From the NCBI RefSeq assembly GCF_006542355.1, contig NZ_CP038141.1, forward strand, positions 839,001 through 903,000: a stretch of DNA of 64,000 nucleotides, in the 5' to 3' direction. The first letter of the stretch is position 1; each line of letters begins with the position of its first letter. A program made the position numbers and the translations under genes. The DNA is from Swingsia samuiensis (lineage in GTDB: Bacteria; Pseudomonadota; Alphaproteobacteria; Acetobacterales; Acetobacteraceae). Shown in pieces: positions 27,069 through 36,836 of the stretch. Under the pieces are notes generated by a model that ran no database searches, was not told the DNA's origin, and was given only the letters and a program-made list of their open reading frames with translations.

Positions 27069-28013
27069 TTATTTTTGACGCTCACCTAAGTGAGGAACGC
27101 CTCTTTCTGCCGCAAGAGCCTCCTGACGCTCCCGCTGCTCATAGCGGCTTCTTTGCTTCTCTGTTCTTTCATTATGACAATGCGGGCAAGATACGCCCTG
27201 AACAAATAAAGAAGATGCTTTGTCCTTCTCACTAATCGGCCTGCGGCATGCATGGCAGACGTCATATTTACCAATTTCCAGACCATGTTTTACGGAAACA
27301 CGCTGGTCAAAAACAAAGCACTCACCTTCCCAAAGACTTTCTTCTTCAGGAATCGTTTCCAAATATTTTAGAATCCCACCTTTAAGGTGATAAACTTCTT
27401 CTACACCCTCAGATTTTGCAAATGCGGTTGATTTCTCACACCGGATCCCACCCGTGCAAAACATTGCAATTTTAGGTGTCTTACCTTGCGCTTCGATCTC
27501 TTTGCGGCGCTTACGAAACCACTCCGGAAACTCCCCAAACGAACGTGTCTTAGGATCTTCCGCTCGTTTAAAAGTCCCAATAGCGACTTCATAATCATTG
27601 CGTGTATCAATAACGATCGTTTCTGGATCTGAAATTAACGCATTCCAATCCTTAGGATCTACGTACTGACCCACATTTTTCCGTGGATCAATATTAGGCT
27701 GCCCCATCGTAACAATTTCACGCTTCAGACGCACTTTCATCCGCCGAAATGGCACTTCTGGTGCGCGCGCTTCTTTATACTCAAAGTTTTCACATCCCGG
27801 TAGAGTACGGATATGTTCAAGAACACGTTCCATTCCCTCGTCCGAACCCGCAATCGTACCGTTAATTCCTTCTGGAGCTAAAAGCAGAATTCCTTTTATG
27901 TCTTCACGATCACATAATTTTTGCAAAGGCGCCCGTAAACTCGCAATGTCTTCAAATGGTGTAAAATGATAAAGCGCAACAATACGAATAGGAAGAAGAG
28001 CAGTGTCAGACAT
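27069..28013 (-). CDS. trhO: tRNA uridine hydroxylase TrhO (rhodanese family)
   Basis: TrhO makes 5-hydroxyuridine at the wobble position of certain tRNAs using oxygen. The 314-residue protein has the N-terminal acylphosphatase-like domain (residues 10-100), a rhodanese domain with the active-site loop [11 protein letters not shown] near residue 185, and a C-terminal zinc-binding segment with C-H-A-C and C-P-H-C pairs. The charged tail ([13 protein letters not shown]) is typical. It is a single leftward gene. Confidence 0.93.
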   Translation of the reverse strand: MSDTALLPIRIVALYHFTPFEDIASLRAPLQKLCDREDIKGILLLAPEGINGTIAGSDEGMERVLEHIRTLPGCENFEYKEARAPEVPFRRMKVRLKREIVTMGQPNIDPRKNVGQYVDPKDWNALISDPETIVIDTRNDYEVAIGTFKRAEDPKTRSFGEFPEWFRKRRKEIEAQGKTPKIAMFCTGGIRCEKSTAFAKSEGVEEVYHLKGGILKYLETIPEEESLWEGECFVFDQRVSVKHGLEIGKYDVCHACRRPISEKDKASSLFVQGVSCPHCHNERTEKQRSRYEQRERQEALAAERGVPHLGERQK

Positions 28014-28066
28014 AAAAGCAAAGATCCAGCATTAACCTAAAAGAGTTTTCTCAAAACGAACGAAGA

Positions 28067-28084
28067 GCCTTTTCCTCAAAAGGC
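28067..28084 (-). terminator. Weak hairpin after the heptosyltransferase gene
   Basis: GCCTTTT and AAAAGGC pair across four bases, followed on the minus strand by the moderately T-rich TCTTCGTTCG. It may terminate the heptosyltransferase transcript before trhO. Confidence 0.4.
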
Positions 28085-28116
28085 CCTCCCTTCAGTTCTT
28101 GAAAACTCTTTAATTT

Positions 28117-29481
28117 CTAAACTTGTTTTTCTATCTTACCATTTTTCGAAATAAGTTTCTTATCTTTCATCAATTTTTCAATAATATTTATCACGCTTTT
28201 CCCTGTAATCAAACGCGTGCATTCAAACTGACGGTCCGTACCTTTATGTCTGGGGCACCACAAAAAGTCACTATGGTCAAACTGGTGAGCAGGATCATTC
28301 CAGCATGAATTACATGTATGCCAGTTGATAACACGATACGGCGTGAAAAACTCATTATTAGGATGTGTAAAACCGGAAATCATCACAACAGGCGTACCGG
28401 CAGCATGCGCTAACCATGATAGTCCACTAGAGAGACCAACAAAGAAGCTGGCATGTTTCAACCAACGTGCACGCTCTCCTAATGAGCGGTTACCCGTTTC
28501 ATCCTCAACGCCAAAAGGGATATGATTGTAAACATATCCGGTTCCATGAAACATTTTTTGGTCGATACAAACGACGCGAAAACCCGAGCGCTTGAGATAA
28601 TCAACAACTTCATGCCAACCCGCCGGATTATTCCAATATTTACACTGAGTACTCGCCTGAGTCGCTATCACGACATAAGGCTCTTTAATGGGTGGAGTAT
28701 CTCCATCTGGAATATCTAATGCGGGAGGCGAATCATCCCAAGGATTAATACCTAAAATATATGCTGCGGTTCTATGCAAGCCAACATGCCTAAAATCAGT
28801 TGGCTGATAGGTAAATTCTTTATCTTGGAAGAAAAGACCTAACTTATAAGTCGCATAGAAATCATCAGCGAACCCTTTTATCTTGGCCGCTTTATCCTTG
28901 CCTACAAACTTAATCTCAGGGTTTGCCTTTTCAACCAACGGCAAAATAACGTCTGCTATTGTACACGTGACATGTGCTTCGTTTTCTTTTGCAAAGCGAA
29001 TTACCGGCGGCAACCAAGCAAGAGTATCTCCAAGCGTACCAACAGGTAACTGAACGAGAACTCGTTGCCCTTTTAATGATAATTTATGATCGAGAATCTT
29101 TTCTTCAGTTCCATCTTTCTTCTGCAGCCAGACTTCTAACTCAAACGGAACAAAGAACTTTTTTGTAGAAGAAGCCATTCCTTGAGGAATATGGGCGTCA
29201 AATAAAATATTACCCATAGAATAATCTGATAATCTTACGTGCCACTGCTGATCTTTGTCAGCCAGAGGGGGGACCATCACGCGCGCGCCATCGTTAAAAT
29301 CAAAACGAATGCCCATTTTGCCTTCTATGGCTGGCGTTTGAGACGGCAGTACATAAGGGCTCTCTTGCTTTTCCTCCTTCGCTGATGACGGAGAAGCAGA
29401 AGCTTCACTTGTAACTGCAGAAGGAAGGCCTTCCTTCTCAGTTGTAGTCGATGATAATGAATCTGACTGTTGTTCCGACAT
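28117..29481 (-). CDS. Autotransporter strand-loop-strand O-heptosyltransferase (TibC/AAH-like)
   Basis: A 454-residue glycosyltransferase of the bacterial autotransporter heptosyltransferase group, which adds ADP-heptose sugars to serines in strand-loop-strand repeats of surface proteins. The N-terminal 40 residues are Ser/Thr/Glu-rich and probably disordered. A strand-rich N-terminal domain follows, then a GT9-like core with GTLGDTLAWLPP near residue 150 and the sugar-nucleotide region FFVGLSSGLSWLAHAAGTPVV near residue 355. Near the C-terminus four cysteines (CNSC, then single Cys in FLWCPRH and FECTR) match the iron-finger motif of TibC. The start is taken at the ATG at 29481; a GTG at 29487 is also possible. 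No autotransporter gene is adjacent; candidate substrates are the three repeat proteins at 50989-56924. Confidence 0.88.
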   Translation of the reverse strand: MSEQQSDSLSSTTTEKEGLPSAVTSEASASPSSAKEEKQESPYVLPSQTPAIEGKMGIRFDFNDGARVMVPPLADKDQQWHVRLSDYSMGNILFDAHIPQGMASSTKKFFVPFELEVWLQKKDGTEEKILDHKLSLKGQRVLVQLPVGTLGDTLAWLPPVIRFAKENEAHVTCTIADVILPLVEKANPEIKFVGKDKAAKIKGFADDFYATYKLGLFFQDKEFTYQPTDFRHVGLHRTAAYILGINPWDDSPPALDIPDGDTPPIKEPYVVIATQASTQCKYWNNPAGWHEVVDYLKRSGFRVVCIDQKMFHGTGYVYNHIPFGVEDETGNRSLGERARWLKHASFFVGLSSGLSWLAHAAGTPVVMISGFTHPNNEFFTPYRVINWHTCNSCWNDPAHQFDHSDFLWCPRHKGTDRQFECTRLITGKSVINIIEKLMKDKKLISKNGKIEKQV

Positions 29482-29773
29482 CGCCACAAGAGCTCCCAGT
29501 GTAAAATCTATCAAAAATCAACGTTTTTCTTAAAACATTTCCTCAAGCTATATAATAAGAAAAAGTATTTTTGGTTTGATTTTTATCACTAAAAAATTTT
29601 ATAAAATAAATTGTCTAAAACACTAAAAATCTTTTGAAATCAATCTAAAGCGTCACTCCCCCTACACTCAACCATTACTACTCCTGTAACAATTTTTTGC
29701 TTCCATTAAACATTCTACTCAAAAGAGCGTTAACTATAAAATTACGACTTCAAGATTAAATACGGGATTTCTC

Positions 29774-30259
29774 ATGTCTTTACGCCATCTTTTTCTTCTT
29801 ACATCTATCTCAGCTTTTTTATTTACCCCTTTTGCTTTTGCTCAACATCAAACAAAACTTCAAATCATTCCAAATGAAGATGCCCTTACATGGCAAAAAG
29901 CACCCTCTACTCTTCCTCGCGGCAGTAAAATAGCTTTTTTATATGGTACAGAAAATACACCTGATCTTTCCGTTATTAGGCTTATGATCCCTGCCGGGTC
30001 TGTTATTCCTCTACATTCTCACCCTGCAAGTGAACTTCTAACGGTCATTGCTGGCAGTATACATTTGTATATCGAAAATGATGATACTTCCGAAAAAGAA
30101 TATGACCTGAAAACAGGAGGTTTCCTGGTCCTCCCTCAAAATGTTCCACATGCGCTCATCGTTGGAAATCAAGGCGCTATTCTACAAGTATCTGGATCAG
30201 ACGTCTTTAATACTAACTATGTAAACTCCAAAGACGACCCACGGAGTGTGAAAAAATAA
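29774..30259 (+). CDS. Exported cupin-domain protein
   Basis: A 161-residue protein with a clear signal peptide (about residues 1-23, LFLLTSISAFLFTPFAFAQ). The rest is a single cupin barrel: the metal motif HSHPASELLTVIAGSIHLYIE provides two histidines and a glutamate, and the second motif LPQNVPHALIV provides the third histidine. It is therefore probably a periplasmic metal-binding cupin. No substrate can be named. It stands alone between a 259-base AT-rich gap and a convergent dsbD-like gene whose stop lies eight bases away. Confidence 0.85.
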   Translation: MSLRHLFLLTSISAFLFTPFAFAQHQTKLQIIPNEDALTWQKAPSTLPRGSKIAFLYGTENTPDLSVIRLMIPAGSVIPLHSHPASELLTVIAGSIHLYIENDDTSEKEYDLKTGGFLVLPQNVPHALIVGNQGAILQVSGSDVFNTNYVNSKDDPRSVKK

Positions 30260-30267
30260 CCTTCCTA

Positions 30268-32391
30268 CTAATGAATATAATTCTGAATAATACTACTCGT
30301 TAATATTTGAGGAAGAACAACTTCTTTCTTATAGGGCGGGTAGTATACGTATAGAGGAACACCACTCCGATTATACTTTTTTAAAAACTCAGAAATATTT
30401 TTATCTTGGTTTGTCCAATCCCCCTTCATATAAACCACATGATGGTCTGACAGAAACTGTTGTATTCTTGGTGTATCCAGAACCACCTGTTCATTCACCA
30501 TGCACGTAATGCACCACGATGCTGTCATATCCACCAAGACAGGAACACCTTGGGCCCGTAAATCTGCCAGTTTGGAAGGTGAAAAGCTTTGTATGTTCCC
30601 TTCATTTTTGATGACGTGTTGTTCAAGGGGTTCCATCGCCATTACTCCCTTAACCAACCCAACACAACACAGCACAATACAACCTACAGCAATCAATCTA
30701 CACATTAAAACAAAGAGGCTTCCTTCACCTCCTCTCATCATCCTTTGCTGCGCCACACCATACAGCCAAGCTGCCAGCCCCAATAAAACCAAACCTCCGG
30801 CCGCAACAATCAACACATTTCCACCAGCTTCCATAACAGCAACCCACAATAACCAAACACAGGTTGCCAAAAGAGGGAAAGAAAGCGCCTGCCTTAAAAT
30901 ACCCATCCAAGGCCCAGGCTTAGGCATAAGACGGGCAATGTTCGGAGAGCTCGCAATGGCAATATAAGGCGTTGCCAGTCCGAACCCCATAAAGATGAAA
31001 ACTAACATTCCGACCAATATTGGACCACTCAATGCACCAGCAATGGCCACCCCCATAAAAGGGGCCGTGCAGGGTGTTGCCACAACTACCGCGAGAGACC
31101 CTGTGATCAAATCTCCCAACCGTCCTGTTGCTTGTGGGTTTACGCGCCCTAATGCACCGGAGGTGATTTCAAACACCCCGAGCAGATTCAACGCCATTAC
31201 AAATAACAGCCAGCATATACTCACAACAAAGCCCGCAGATTGAAACTGAAAGCCCCACCCCGCAGCGGACCCAACAAGTCTTAAACCGATCATAAGAATG
31301 CCAAGGATTACAAAAGACCCCACAACACCAAGGGTATAATACAAAGCACTCTTTAACTGTTCATCTCTACCTTTCGAACCTAGGTTGACTAAGGAAAATG
31401 CCTTCATGGCTAGAACAGGGAAAACACACGGCATCAAATTCAAAATTAAGCCGCCGATAAAAGCAAAGAGAAATATATGAAACCACTCTTTGCTTGATAC
31501 TTGCTTTGAAACAGTATCCTGCTTTTCTAGTATATTAGACTGATAGAGTTCTTTATTCTCTACCTCAATATAAAAAGCCGCTTCTACATTTGCTGGATCT
31601 TTTAAAACCAGAACACCTTTCAGACTTTTTGGCAGTTTGCTTTCCTTCAACAAACGTAAGTGAAGAGAAAGACTTTTTTCTTTCACGCTAAATTTTTGCG
31701 GTGCATTTTGTTCTATAATGCCACCACTTTCTGGCATAAACCATGCATCAGCAACGTTTTTCGAAGATAAACCATTCCCTAAAATATTCAGAACACCATC
31801 GCTCGTTATCAAAGCCTGAAAAGGTGAAAAACGCGGCGTCCTCTTATCGGCATCGTTAAATAGAACCTCTTGCCTCCCCAGTTTGGGAGTTCCACGCGCA
31901 CGAGGTAGTTCTAATATAAAATCTGCATGTTCAGGTATACAAACTTGTGCACAAACCAACCATTCAGCATGCGCTTTTAACGTGACAAGCCCCGCTCCTT
32001 GTAACGTTAAGTTTTTAGGCAGCAGAACGTCATTCATATAAACATATGACATTAAGCCACTATCACTCAGCCTATCCGGAGTAGGCCAAATAATGTTCGA
32101 ACTTTTCTCTATCGTGGCCCCTTGTGCAGCAATATCTAATGTGGGCGCATCACCGGCATCACCCGGATTGATCCAATAAGTATGCCAACCCGGCTTTAAT
32201 TGCAGCCGAAGCCCCACCTTTAATGATTGATTGGCCCCAACAGTATCATAATCTGTAACTAAAGATGCTTTGTCATGTGTCGACTCAACAACAGCACTTT
32301 CGGCTGCACTAGCTTGTTGATTTTCATTCCAGCCAAAAACCATCAAAATTACAAAAAGAACTAAAAAAATTCGACTGCTCGGCAAGGTCAT
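30268..32391 (-). CDS. DsbD/ScsB-like thiol:disulfide interchange protein
   Basis: A 707-residue inner-membrane protein that passes reducing electrons from cytosolic thioredoxin to the periplasm. It has a signal sequence, a periplasmic N-terminal domain (to about residue 285) with the redox cysteine pair in CAQVCIPEH, and a CcdA/DsbD-type membrane core with the paired cysteines in LMPCVFPVLAMKA and ATPCTAPFMG. The C-terminal thioredoxin domain has the active site WCITC near residue 627. It therefore has the same order of domains as DsbD or ScsB but is longer than E. coli DsbD, mainly in the N-terminal part. Partners in this window are not obvious. Confidence 0.9.
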   Translation of the reverse strand: MTLPSSRIFLVLFVILMVFGWNENQQASAAESAVVESTHDKASLVTDYDTVGANQSLKVGLRLQLKPGWHTYWINPGDAGDAPTLDIAAQGATIEKSSNIIWPTPDRLSDSGLMSYVYMNDVLLPKNLTLQGAGLVTLKAHAEWLVCAQVCIPEHADFILELPRARGTPKLGRQEVLFNDADKRTPRFSPFQALITSDGVLNILGNGLSSKNVADAWFMPESGGIIEQNAPQKFSVKEKSLSLHLRLLKESKLPKSLKGVLVLKDPANVEAAFYIEVENKELYQSNILEKQDTVSKQVSSKEWFHIFLFAFIGGLILNLMPCVFPVLAMKAFSLVNLGSKGRDEQLKSALYYTLGVVGSFVILGILMIGLRLVGSAAGWGFQFQSAGFVVSICWLLFVMALNLLGVFEITSGALGRVNPQATGRLGDLITGSLAVVVATPCTAPFMGVAIAGALSGPILVGMLVFIFMGFGLATPYIAIASSPNIARLMPKPGPWMGILRQALSFPLLATCVWLLWVAVMEAGGNVLIVAAGGLVLLGLAAWLYGVAQQRMMRGGEGSLFVLMCRLIAVGCIVLCCVGLVKGVMAMEPLEQHVIKNEGNIQSFSPSKLADLRAQGVPVLVDMTASWCITCMVNEQVVLDTPRIQQFLSDHHVVYMKGDWTNQDKNISEFLKKYNRSGVPLYVYYPPYKKEVVLPQILTSSIIQNYIH

Positions 32392-32466
32392 CTCATTTCT
32401 TAATTTATACAGATAGAATCTAAATTAAATCACTTTAATCCCATTTTCTGAGATATATCTTTAAAG

Positions 32467-32516
32467 GGGCATCCTCCCCTCAAGCAGCTTCCCCCCAACC
32501 TGATGGTCAGGGGGCC
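32467..32516 (-). terminator. Paired GC hairpins downstream of the beta-propeller gene
   Basis: Two GC-rich dyads lie close together: CCTGA-TGG-TCAGG within a run of C and G, and AGGGG-CATC-CTCCCCT-like. The leftward reading ends in a short T-run (CCCCTTTAAAG). They probably terminate the 32525-34548 pair. Confidence 0.45.
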
Positions 32517-32524
32517 CAAAATAA

Positions 32525-33706
32525 TTAACGCAAAATCCCGGTGTGTCCAACGCTATAACGACCAGGTTGTGGCCATACCGTCAAACCATGAGGTTCAGCG
32601 CCTACTGGTATTTTACGCATAGACCCTGTCGTTGTATCAATCGCATAAACAACATCATCGAAACGTCCGGAAAGCCACAGAACTTTCCCATCTGCACTCA
32701 CATTCCCCATATCTGGGCTTCCCCCACCGGCAATCATCCACGTTTTGACAACTTTATCCGTTGCAAAATCAATCAAAGATACGCCGCCGGGGCCATGACG
32801 CCGCCCATGAACCAAATGTGAACCGCGATTAGCGACATACATTAACTTAGCATCCCGACTTGGATACAACCCATGTGTTCCAATACCCGTCGGGATAAAA
32901 CCAGTTTCTTTAAAACTATCTCCATCTAATACGAAAACACCGTCTGCCATCATATCAGCAACATAAAATTTATGCCCATCTGGAGCTGTTAAAATATCTT
33001 GAGGCATCCCACCTTTCGATAGTTTTAACATTCCCAAAAGCTTCAAATTAACAGTATCTACTTTCGCTAAATAGCCACCAAACTCACACGTAAAAATTGC
33101 ATATTTACCATCAATGGAGAAATCAGCATGGTTCACACCTTTACATTGAGGTGTTTCCACTGACCCTTTTAAAGCCATTGTATGCGGATCACGAAAATCC
33201 AACCGCTTATGCGCTTCTGCAACTGTAATGGCGTACTGCCCATCCGGCGTAAAATACATATTATAAGGGTCATCAACCGGTATGCTTTTCCCGGGTTTCC
33301 CTGTCGCTGGATCAATCGGTGTTAAAGAACCGTCTGGTGTTCCTTCACTATTATTCGTGACCCACAATGTTCTCAGATCCCAAGAAGGGACAACATGTTG
33401 AGGCGAACGCCCTACTCTAAAAGTATCGACAACCTGGTATGTTGCTGGATCAATGACGGAAACGCTATTTCCCCGCAAGTTCGGAACATAAATACGTGCC
33501 AAATCATGAGCAATCGCAGGAGAAATATGCGATGGTGTTGTTTCACTATAAATATTATGCGGATCGATGACAGCAGGCATCCCTGTAATCGTCTGAACAG
33601 TATCTGAAGGTGAAGACGGTGCTGCCTTTTGATCTACACCTTGCGCATAAGCGACAGAAGTTCCTAACAACGTTAATGCTGTTAAAAAAGATGCCTTTAA
33701 TGTCAT
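32525..33706 (-). CDS. Exported YVTN-type beta-propeller protein
   Basis: A 393-residue protein with a signal peptide (cleavage likely after SVAYAQ near residue 21). The rest consists of about seven blades of the YVTN/YncE type, for example RIYVPNLRGNSVSVIDPATYQVVDT-like units, here with motifs such as NLRGNSVSVIDPAT, VTNNSEGTPDGSLTPIDPAT, VADMMADGVFVLD and VANRGSHL. It is periplasmic. Such propellers often bind ligands or partner enzymes; no active site is recognised. Its ATG overlaps the stop of the creatininase-like gene (four bases), so the two proteins are translated together and probably act together. AGGAGT precedes the start. Confidence 0.85.
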   Translation of the reverse strand: MTLKASFLTALTLLGTSVAYAQGVDQKAAPSSPSDTVQTITGMPAVIDPHNIYSETTPSHISPAIAHDLARIYVPNLRGNSVSVIDPATYQVVDTFRVGRSPQHVVPSWDLRTLWVTNNSEGTPDGSLTPIDPATGKPGKSIPVDDPYNMYFTPDGQYAITVAEAHKRLDFRDPHTMALKGSVETPQCKGVNHADFSIDGKYAIFTCEFGGYLAKVDTVNLKLLGMLKLSKGGMPQDILTAPDGHKFYVADMMADGVFVLDGDSFKETGFIPTGIGTHGLYPSRDAKLMYVANRGSHLVHGRRHGPGGVSLIDFATDKVVKTWMIAGGGSPDMGNVSADGKVLWLSGRFDDVVYAIDTTTGSMRKIPVGAEPHGLTVWPQPGRYSVGHTGILR

Positions 33707-34548
33707 GGATGACTCCTGTTGAAAGACTGAATAGCTGCTACCGCAGTCCTTATCTGCATATCAATACCAATTTGTCCAAGTTCTGCTGTCGCGCGCCGTG
33801 GATCTCCACCATATACACCATCTGACGCTGTTGGTTTTGATGCAGATCGTAATTTTTCTAAACGTACTAAAGAAGGATCTGTCGCTAACATCAAGGATGT
33901 ATCACTTAATTCTGCATGCATACCTACTTCAGATGCATGACCATGGCTGCGTAAATAATCCGCATATTGGCGCGGAATAACCTCATAATAGTCTTTCAAA
34001 TAGAGAACAAACGCTTGCCCCCTCCAACTATGATTTAACTCTTGTGCGACACGCTCCATATATGATTGATACCCACCATGATCTCCTAAAAATATAATTT
34101 TACGAAAGCCCTGAACACGTAAACTCTCAGCGGCACCTTTTAATACCCCCTCAAATACAGCAGGCGGAACAGAAAGTGTTCCTGCAAATTTCATATGAGA
34201 TGTACGCGGAGATGTTGACCCCTCTGGAACGTATGAAATGACAGGGGCCACAAGAGTATTTCCAACACCGTACGCAATACGATCTGCCAACATTTGAGCC
34301 CGAACATTATGTTTCCCGACAGCTATGTAAGGACCACTCTGCTCGGCTCCACCAACAGGAACAATGATTGAATCAAGGCCGGATTGAATTCCACTCTGTA
34401 TTTCAGTCCATGTCTTACATGAAAACTCTACGCGCCCCCCCTCTCCCTGACAGGTAAGCGCAGTTTGCGCTTTTCCTTGGGGCGCTATGGTCAACATTCC
34501 CAGAAAACAAACTGCACCGAAACGATGAAACCGCATATTTTTTAACAT
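33703..34548 (-). CDS. Exported creatininase-superfamily protein with altered metal site
   Basis: A 281-residue protein with a signal peptide (residues 1-27). The fold is recognised from PVGGAEQSGPYIAVGKHN near residue 73, LGDHGGYQSYMERVAQELN near residue 155, and HAELSDTSLMLATDPSLV near residue 215. Creatininases normally have EQHGPHLPLGTD at the first site; here the His after Gln is Ser and the Asp is His, so the usual two-metal centre would be changed. The downstream His and Glu regions remain. It could have a different metal arrangement or a non-catalytic role. It is coupled by a four-base overlap to a beta-propeller gene. Substrate unknown. Confidence 0.8.
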   Translation of the reverse strand: MLKNMRFHRFGAVCFLGMLTIAPQGKAQTALTCQGEGGRVEFSCKTWTEIQSGIQSGLDSIIVPVGGAEQSGPYIAVGKHNVRAQMLADRIAYGVGNTLVAPVISYVPEGSTSPRTSHMKFAGTLSVPPAVFEGVLKGAAESLRVQGFRKIIFLGDHGGYQSYMERVAQELNHSWRGQAFVLYLKDYYEVIPRQYADYLRSHGHASEVGMHAELSDTSLMLATDPSLVRLEKLRSASKPTASDGVYGGDPRRATAELGQIGIDMQIRTAVAAIQSFNRSHP

Positions 34549-34644
34549 ATAAGGCCTTTTTATAAGGTCGTTTTGTGATTACCATCAAAGACGTTTTACA
34601 AATTACAACATCTTTCAACTTTAAAAGATACCATCTAGAATCTT

Positions 34645-35163
34645 ATGTCTTTCCCTATTTCTTACGAAACGGCCGATGCTGTCGATAGTGCAGCACATCT
34701 CATTCAGGTTGCCCTGACACCTGTTTTTATGCTCTCCGGGATCGGGACGTTAATCAACGTCTTTAATACACGCCTTGCCCGCGTTTCAGACCATCTGGAA
34801 GATGTCCGCAAACAACTTGTCGCTCCCGCTCCCGACCCTCAAAGCAATACCCGTCCTCTTTATACACAAGATCAACTCCGAACACATGAAACACAATTAT
34901 GTCGTCGCATTTTTGTTCTTGATGTTGCTATCTTCCTTAATGGTATAGGAGGAGCCTCTACTTGTGCTGCAGCGTTAGCACTCTTTGTCGGCTCCCTAAG
35001 AGATGCCAGTACATCCACATGGCTACTTCTCTTTTTTGGAATCGCATTATCCTGCACTGTCGGCGCGCTTTTCTTTTTCCTCGCAGATACGTTACTTAGC
35101 TGGCACAGTATACGCCGAGGTTATTTTTTTGTACTTAAATTAAAGAAAACACATAAAAATTGA
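34645..35163 (+). CDS. DUF2721 family membrane protein
   Basis: A 172-residue protein matching the DUF2721 family: a polar start, a first membrane helix containing LTPVFMLSGIGTLINVFNTRLARVSD, a charged middle segment (about residues 50-90, with RTHETQLCRRI), and two further helices near residues 92-118 and 123-145. The function of the family is unknown. It is read divergently from the creatininase-like gene, with a 96-base gap. Confidence 0.85.
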   Translation: MSFPISYETADAVDSAAHLIQVALTPVFMLSGIGTLINVFNTRLARVSDHLEDVRKQLVAPAPDPQSNTRPLYTQDQLRTHETQLCRRIFVLDVAIFLNGIGGASTCAAALALFVGSLRDASTSTWLLLFFGIALSCTVGALFFFLADTLLSWHSIRRGYFFVLKLKKTHKN

Positions 35164-35219
35164 AATTTTATTCTGAAAAGCCCTCATAAAACCTTAACCG
35201 TTAAAGAGCTTAGGCATTT

Positions 35220-35477
35220 ATGCATTTTTTGCAGATCTGCCTCTTAATGATGGCTGTTGTTTTAAAACAATTTCTGGCGCTTGGTGACCACACTTATCTT
35301 AATTATCACAAACGGCTCGGCCAACACATCATGCCATCTTTAACTCTTCTGCACTTAATTAATCTGCCTATTCATTTGCTCGTACAATTCTCCATGATTG
35401 GCATAATCCCTGTATTAGGGGCCTCTATCATTTCATCAATTGCCTCTCTTGCATCTCGTCGTATCTCTCGACATTAA
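35220..35477 (+). CDS. Possible small membrane protein, uncertain
   Basis: An 85-codon frame between the DUF2721 gene and the convergent Bcr/CflA gene. It could encode two hydrophobic segments (near residues 4-22 and 40-75) and ends with SLASRRISRH. No strong ribosome binding site precedes the ATG at 35220 or the ATG pair at 35247, and I recognise no family. It fills the gap neatly but may be a chance frame. Confidence 0.35.
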   Translation: MHFLQICLLMMAVVLKQFLALGDHTYLNYHKRLGQHIMPSLTLLHLINLPIHLLVQFSMIGIIPVLGASIISSIASLASRRISRH

Positions 35478-35490
35478 AAACTACGCAGCA

Positions 35491-36726
35491 TTATTCCAAA
35501 TAAGATTTGGGATCGAGGCGGCGGCGCCAGATGTCGCTGATTAAACTCCCTACAATCCCCAGCAACATACCAACTGATGTAGCCCCCACCCACTGAGCGG
35601 GCATATAAGCCATCAGAACACCAGCCCCTCCAGCAATAACCCAGTTTAAGGTTCCCATTAAAGCGGAAGCAGCTCCTGCTTGATGCCCATGATGGGTTAA
35701 GGCCAAAATACCAGCATTAGGCCCCACAAAACCTAAGGCAAAAATAGAACACCATATTAAAAAACATAATATCCACGGATTGTGAGAGCCGACCCAACCC
35801 AATTCACACACACAAAACGCAAGACATGAAGATACAAACACCATCATCATTCCTGCTTCCATTACCCTTGTAAATAAATAATATTGCGACAATTTTGCAT
35901 TAATCTGTGTTCCAATAATAAAACCCATGCCATTCATACTAAATATAATTGCAAATTCTTTCGGCGAAAAATTCAAAATGCCCTCATATAAAGACGGAGC
36001 ATTCGATAAATAAGCAAACATCGTAAACGTACTAAAACTAACAACTAATGTAGACGAGCAAAATAAAGGCTCTCTCAACAAACCCCAATACCGGGCAGCC
36101 ACACCGCTGACTGGCAATGTAAACCGTTTTTCAGGCGGTAATGTCTCTGGCAGTAAAAACCACGTCCCGATTAAGAGACAGCAGCCAAAAATTGCACCAG
36201 CCCAAAAAATTAAGCGCCAACTCCCCAGCCCAAGTAATAGCCCCCCAATAGATGGGGCCAGCAAAGGGCCTATTCCAAAAATAAGCATCAACTGCGACAT
36301 AAGACGAACGCCAGCGGCGCCATTTGCAACATCCCGAACCATAGCTCGGGGCGCTACAGATGTAGTGGCTCCCCCCATTGCAGCAATAAATCGCAAAAAA
36401 CAAAATAAGTAAAAATTTGTCACCACAGCCAGTAATGCAGACGCAATAATATAAACACACAAACCAACTAAAAGAGGTTTTTTACGCCCATATCGATCAC
36501 ACAGCGGGCCTAATGTGAACAAACCAAGCGCTAACCCCAACATCCAGGCTGTCAGAGTGATTTGCGCAGAACCACTTCCATAACCTAAATCTCTTTCCAT
36601 AACTGGAAAAGCTGGCAGATACATGTCTGTTGAAACAGGACCTAACGCAAAGATTAAACCAACAAGCAATCTCACAACGGGAGTGAAAACAGCGTCAACA
36701 GAAAGCGACCGAGCAGGTAAAGACAA
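35491..36726 (-). CDS. Bcr/CflA-family multidrug exporter (MFS)
   Basis: A 411-residue, 12-helix transporter of the DHA1 Bcr/CflA type. Diagnostic segments are STDMYLPAFPVMERDLG in the first loop and LGPLCDRYGRKKPLL between helices 2 and 3. Members export chloramphenicol, bicyclomycin or related compounds by proton antiport; the substrate here is unknown. It is a single gene separated from pstS by a terminator. Confidence 0.92.
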   Translation of the reverse strand: MSLPARSLSVDAVFTPVVRLLVGLIFALGPVSTDMYLPAFPVMERDLGYGSGSAQITLTAWMLGLALGLFTLGPLCDRYGRKKPLLVGLCVYIIASALLAVVTNFYLFCFLRFIAAMGGATTSVAPRAMVRDVANGAAGVRLMSQLMLIFGIGPLLAPSIGGLLLGLGSWRLIFWAGAIFGCCLLIGTWFLLPETLPPEKRFTLPVSGVAARYWGLLREPLFCSSTLVVSFSTFTMFAYLSNAPSLYEGILNFSPKEFAIIFSMNGMGFIIGTQINAKLSQYYLFTRVMEAGMMMVFVSSCLAFCVCELGWVGSHNPWILCFLIWCSIFALGFVGPNAGILALTHHGHQAGAASALMGTLNWVIAGGAGVLMAYMPAQWVGATSVGMLLGIVGSLISDIWRRRLDPKSYLE

Positions 36727-36755
36727 AGAAGCACCACATTGAAAATAAATTCATA

Positions 36756-36793
36756 AAAAAAAGGTATCTCCTTGCATTAAAGAGATACCTTTC
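36756..36793 (-). terminator. Rho-independent terminator of pstS
   Basis: An 11-bp stem (AAAGGTATCTC/GAGATACCTTT) with an 11-base loop is followed on the minus strand by eight T. It lies between the pstS stop and the Bcr/CflA start. Confidence 0.88.
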
Positions 36794-36836
36794 TGCGTTT
36801 TTCAATCTTTTCTTAGTAAAAATACATTTTAAAAAG

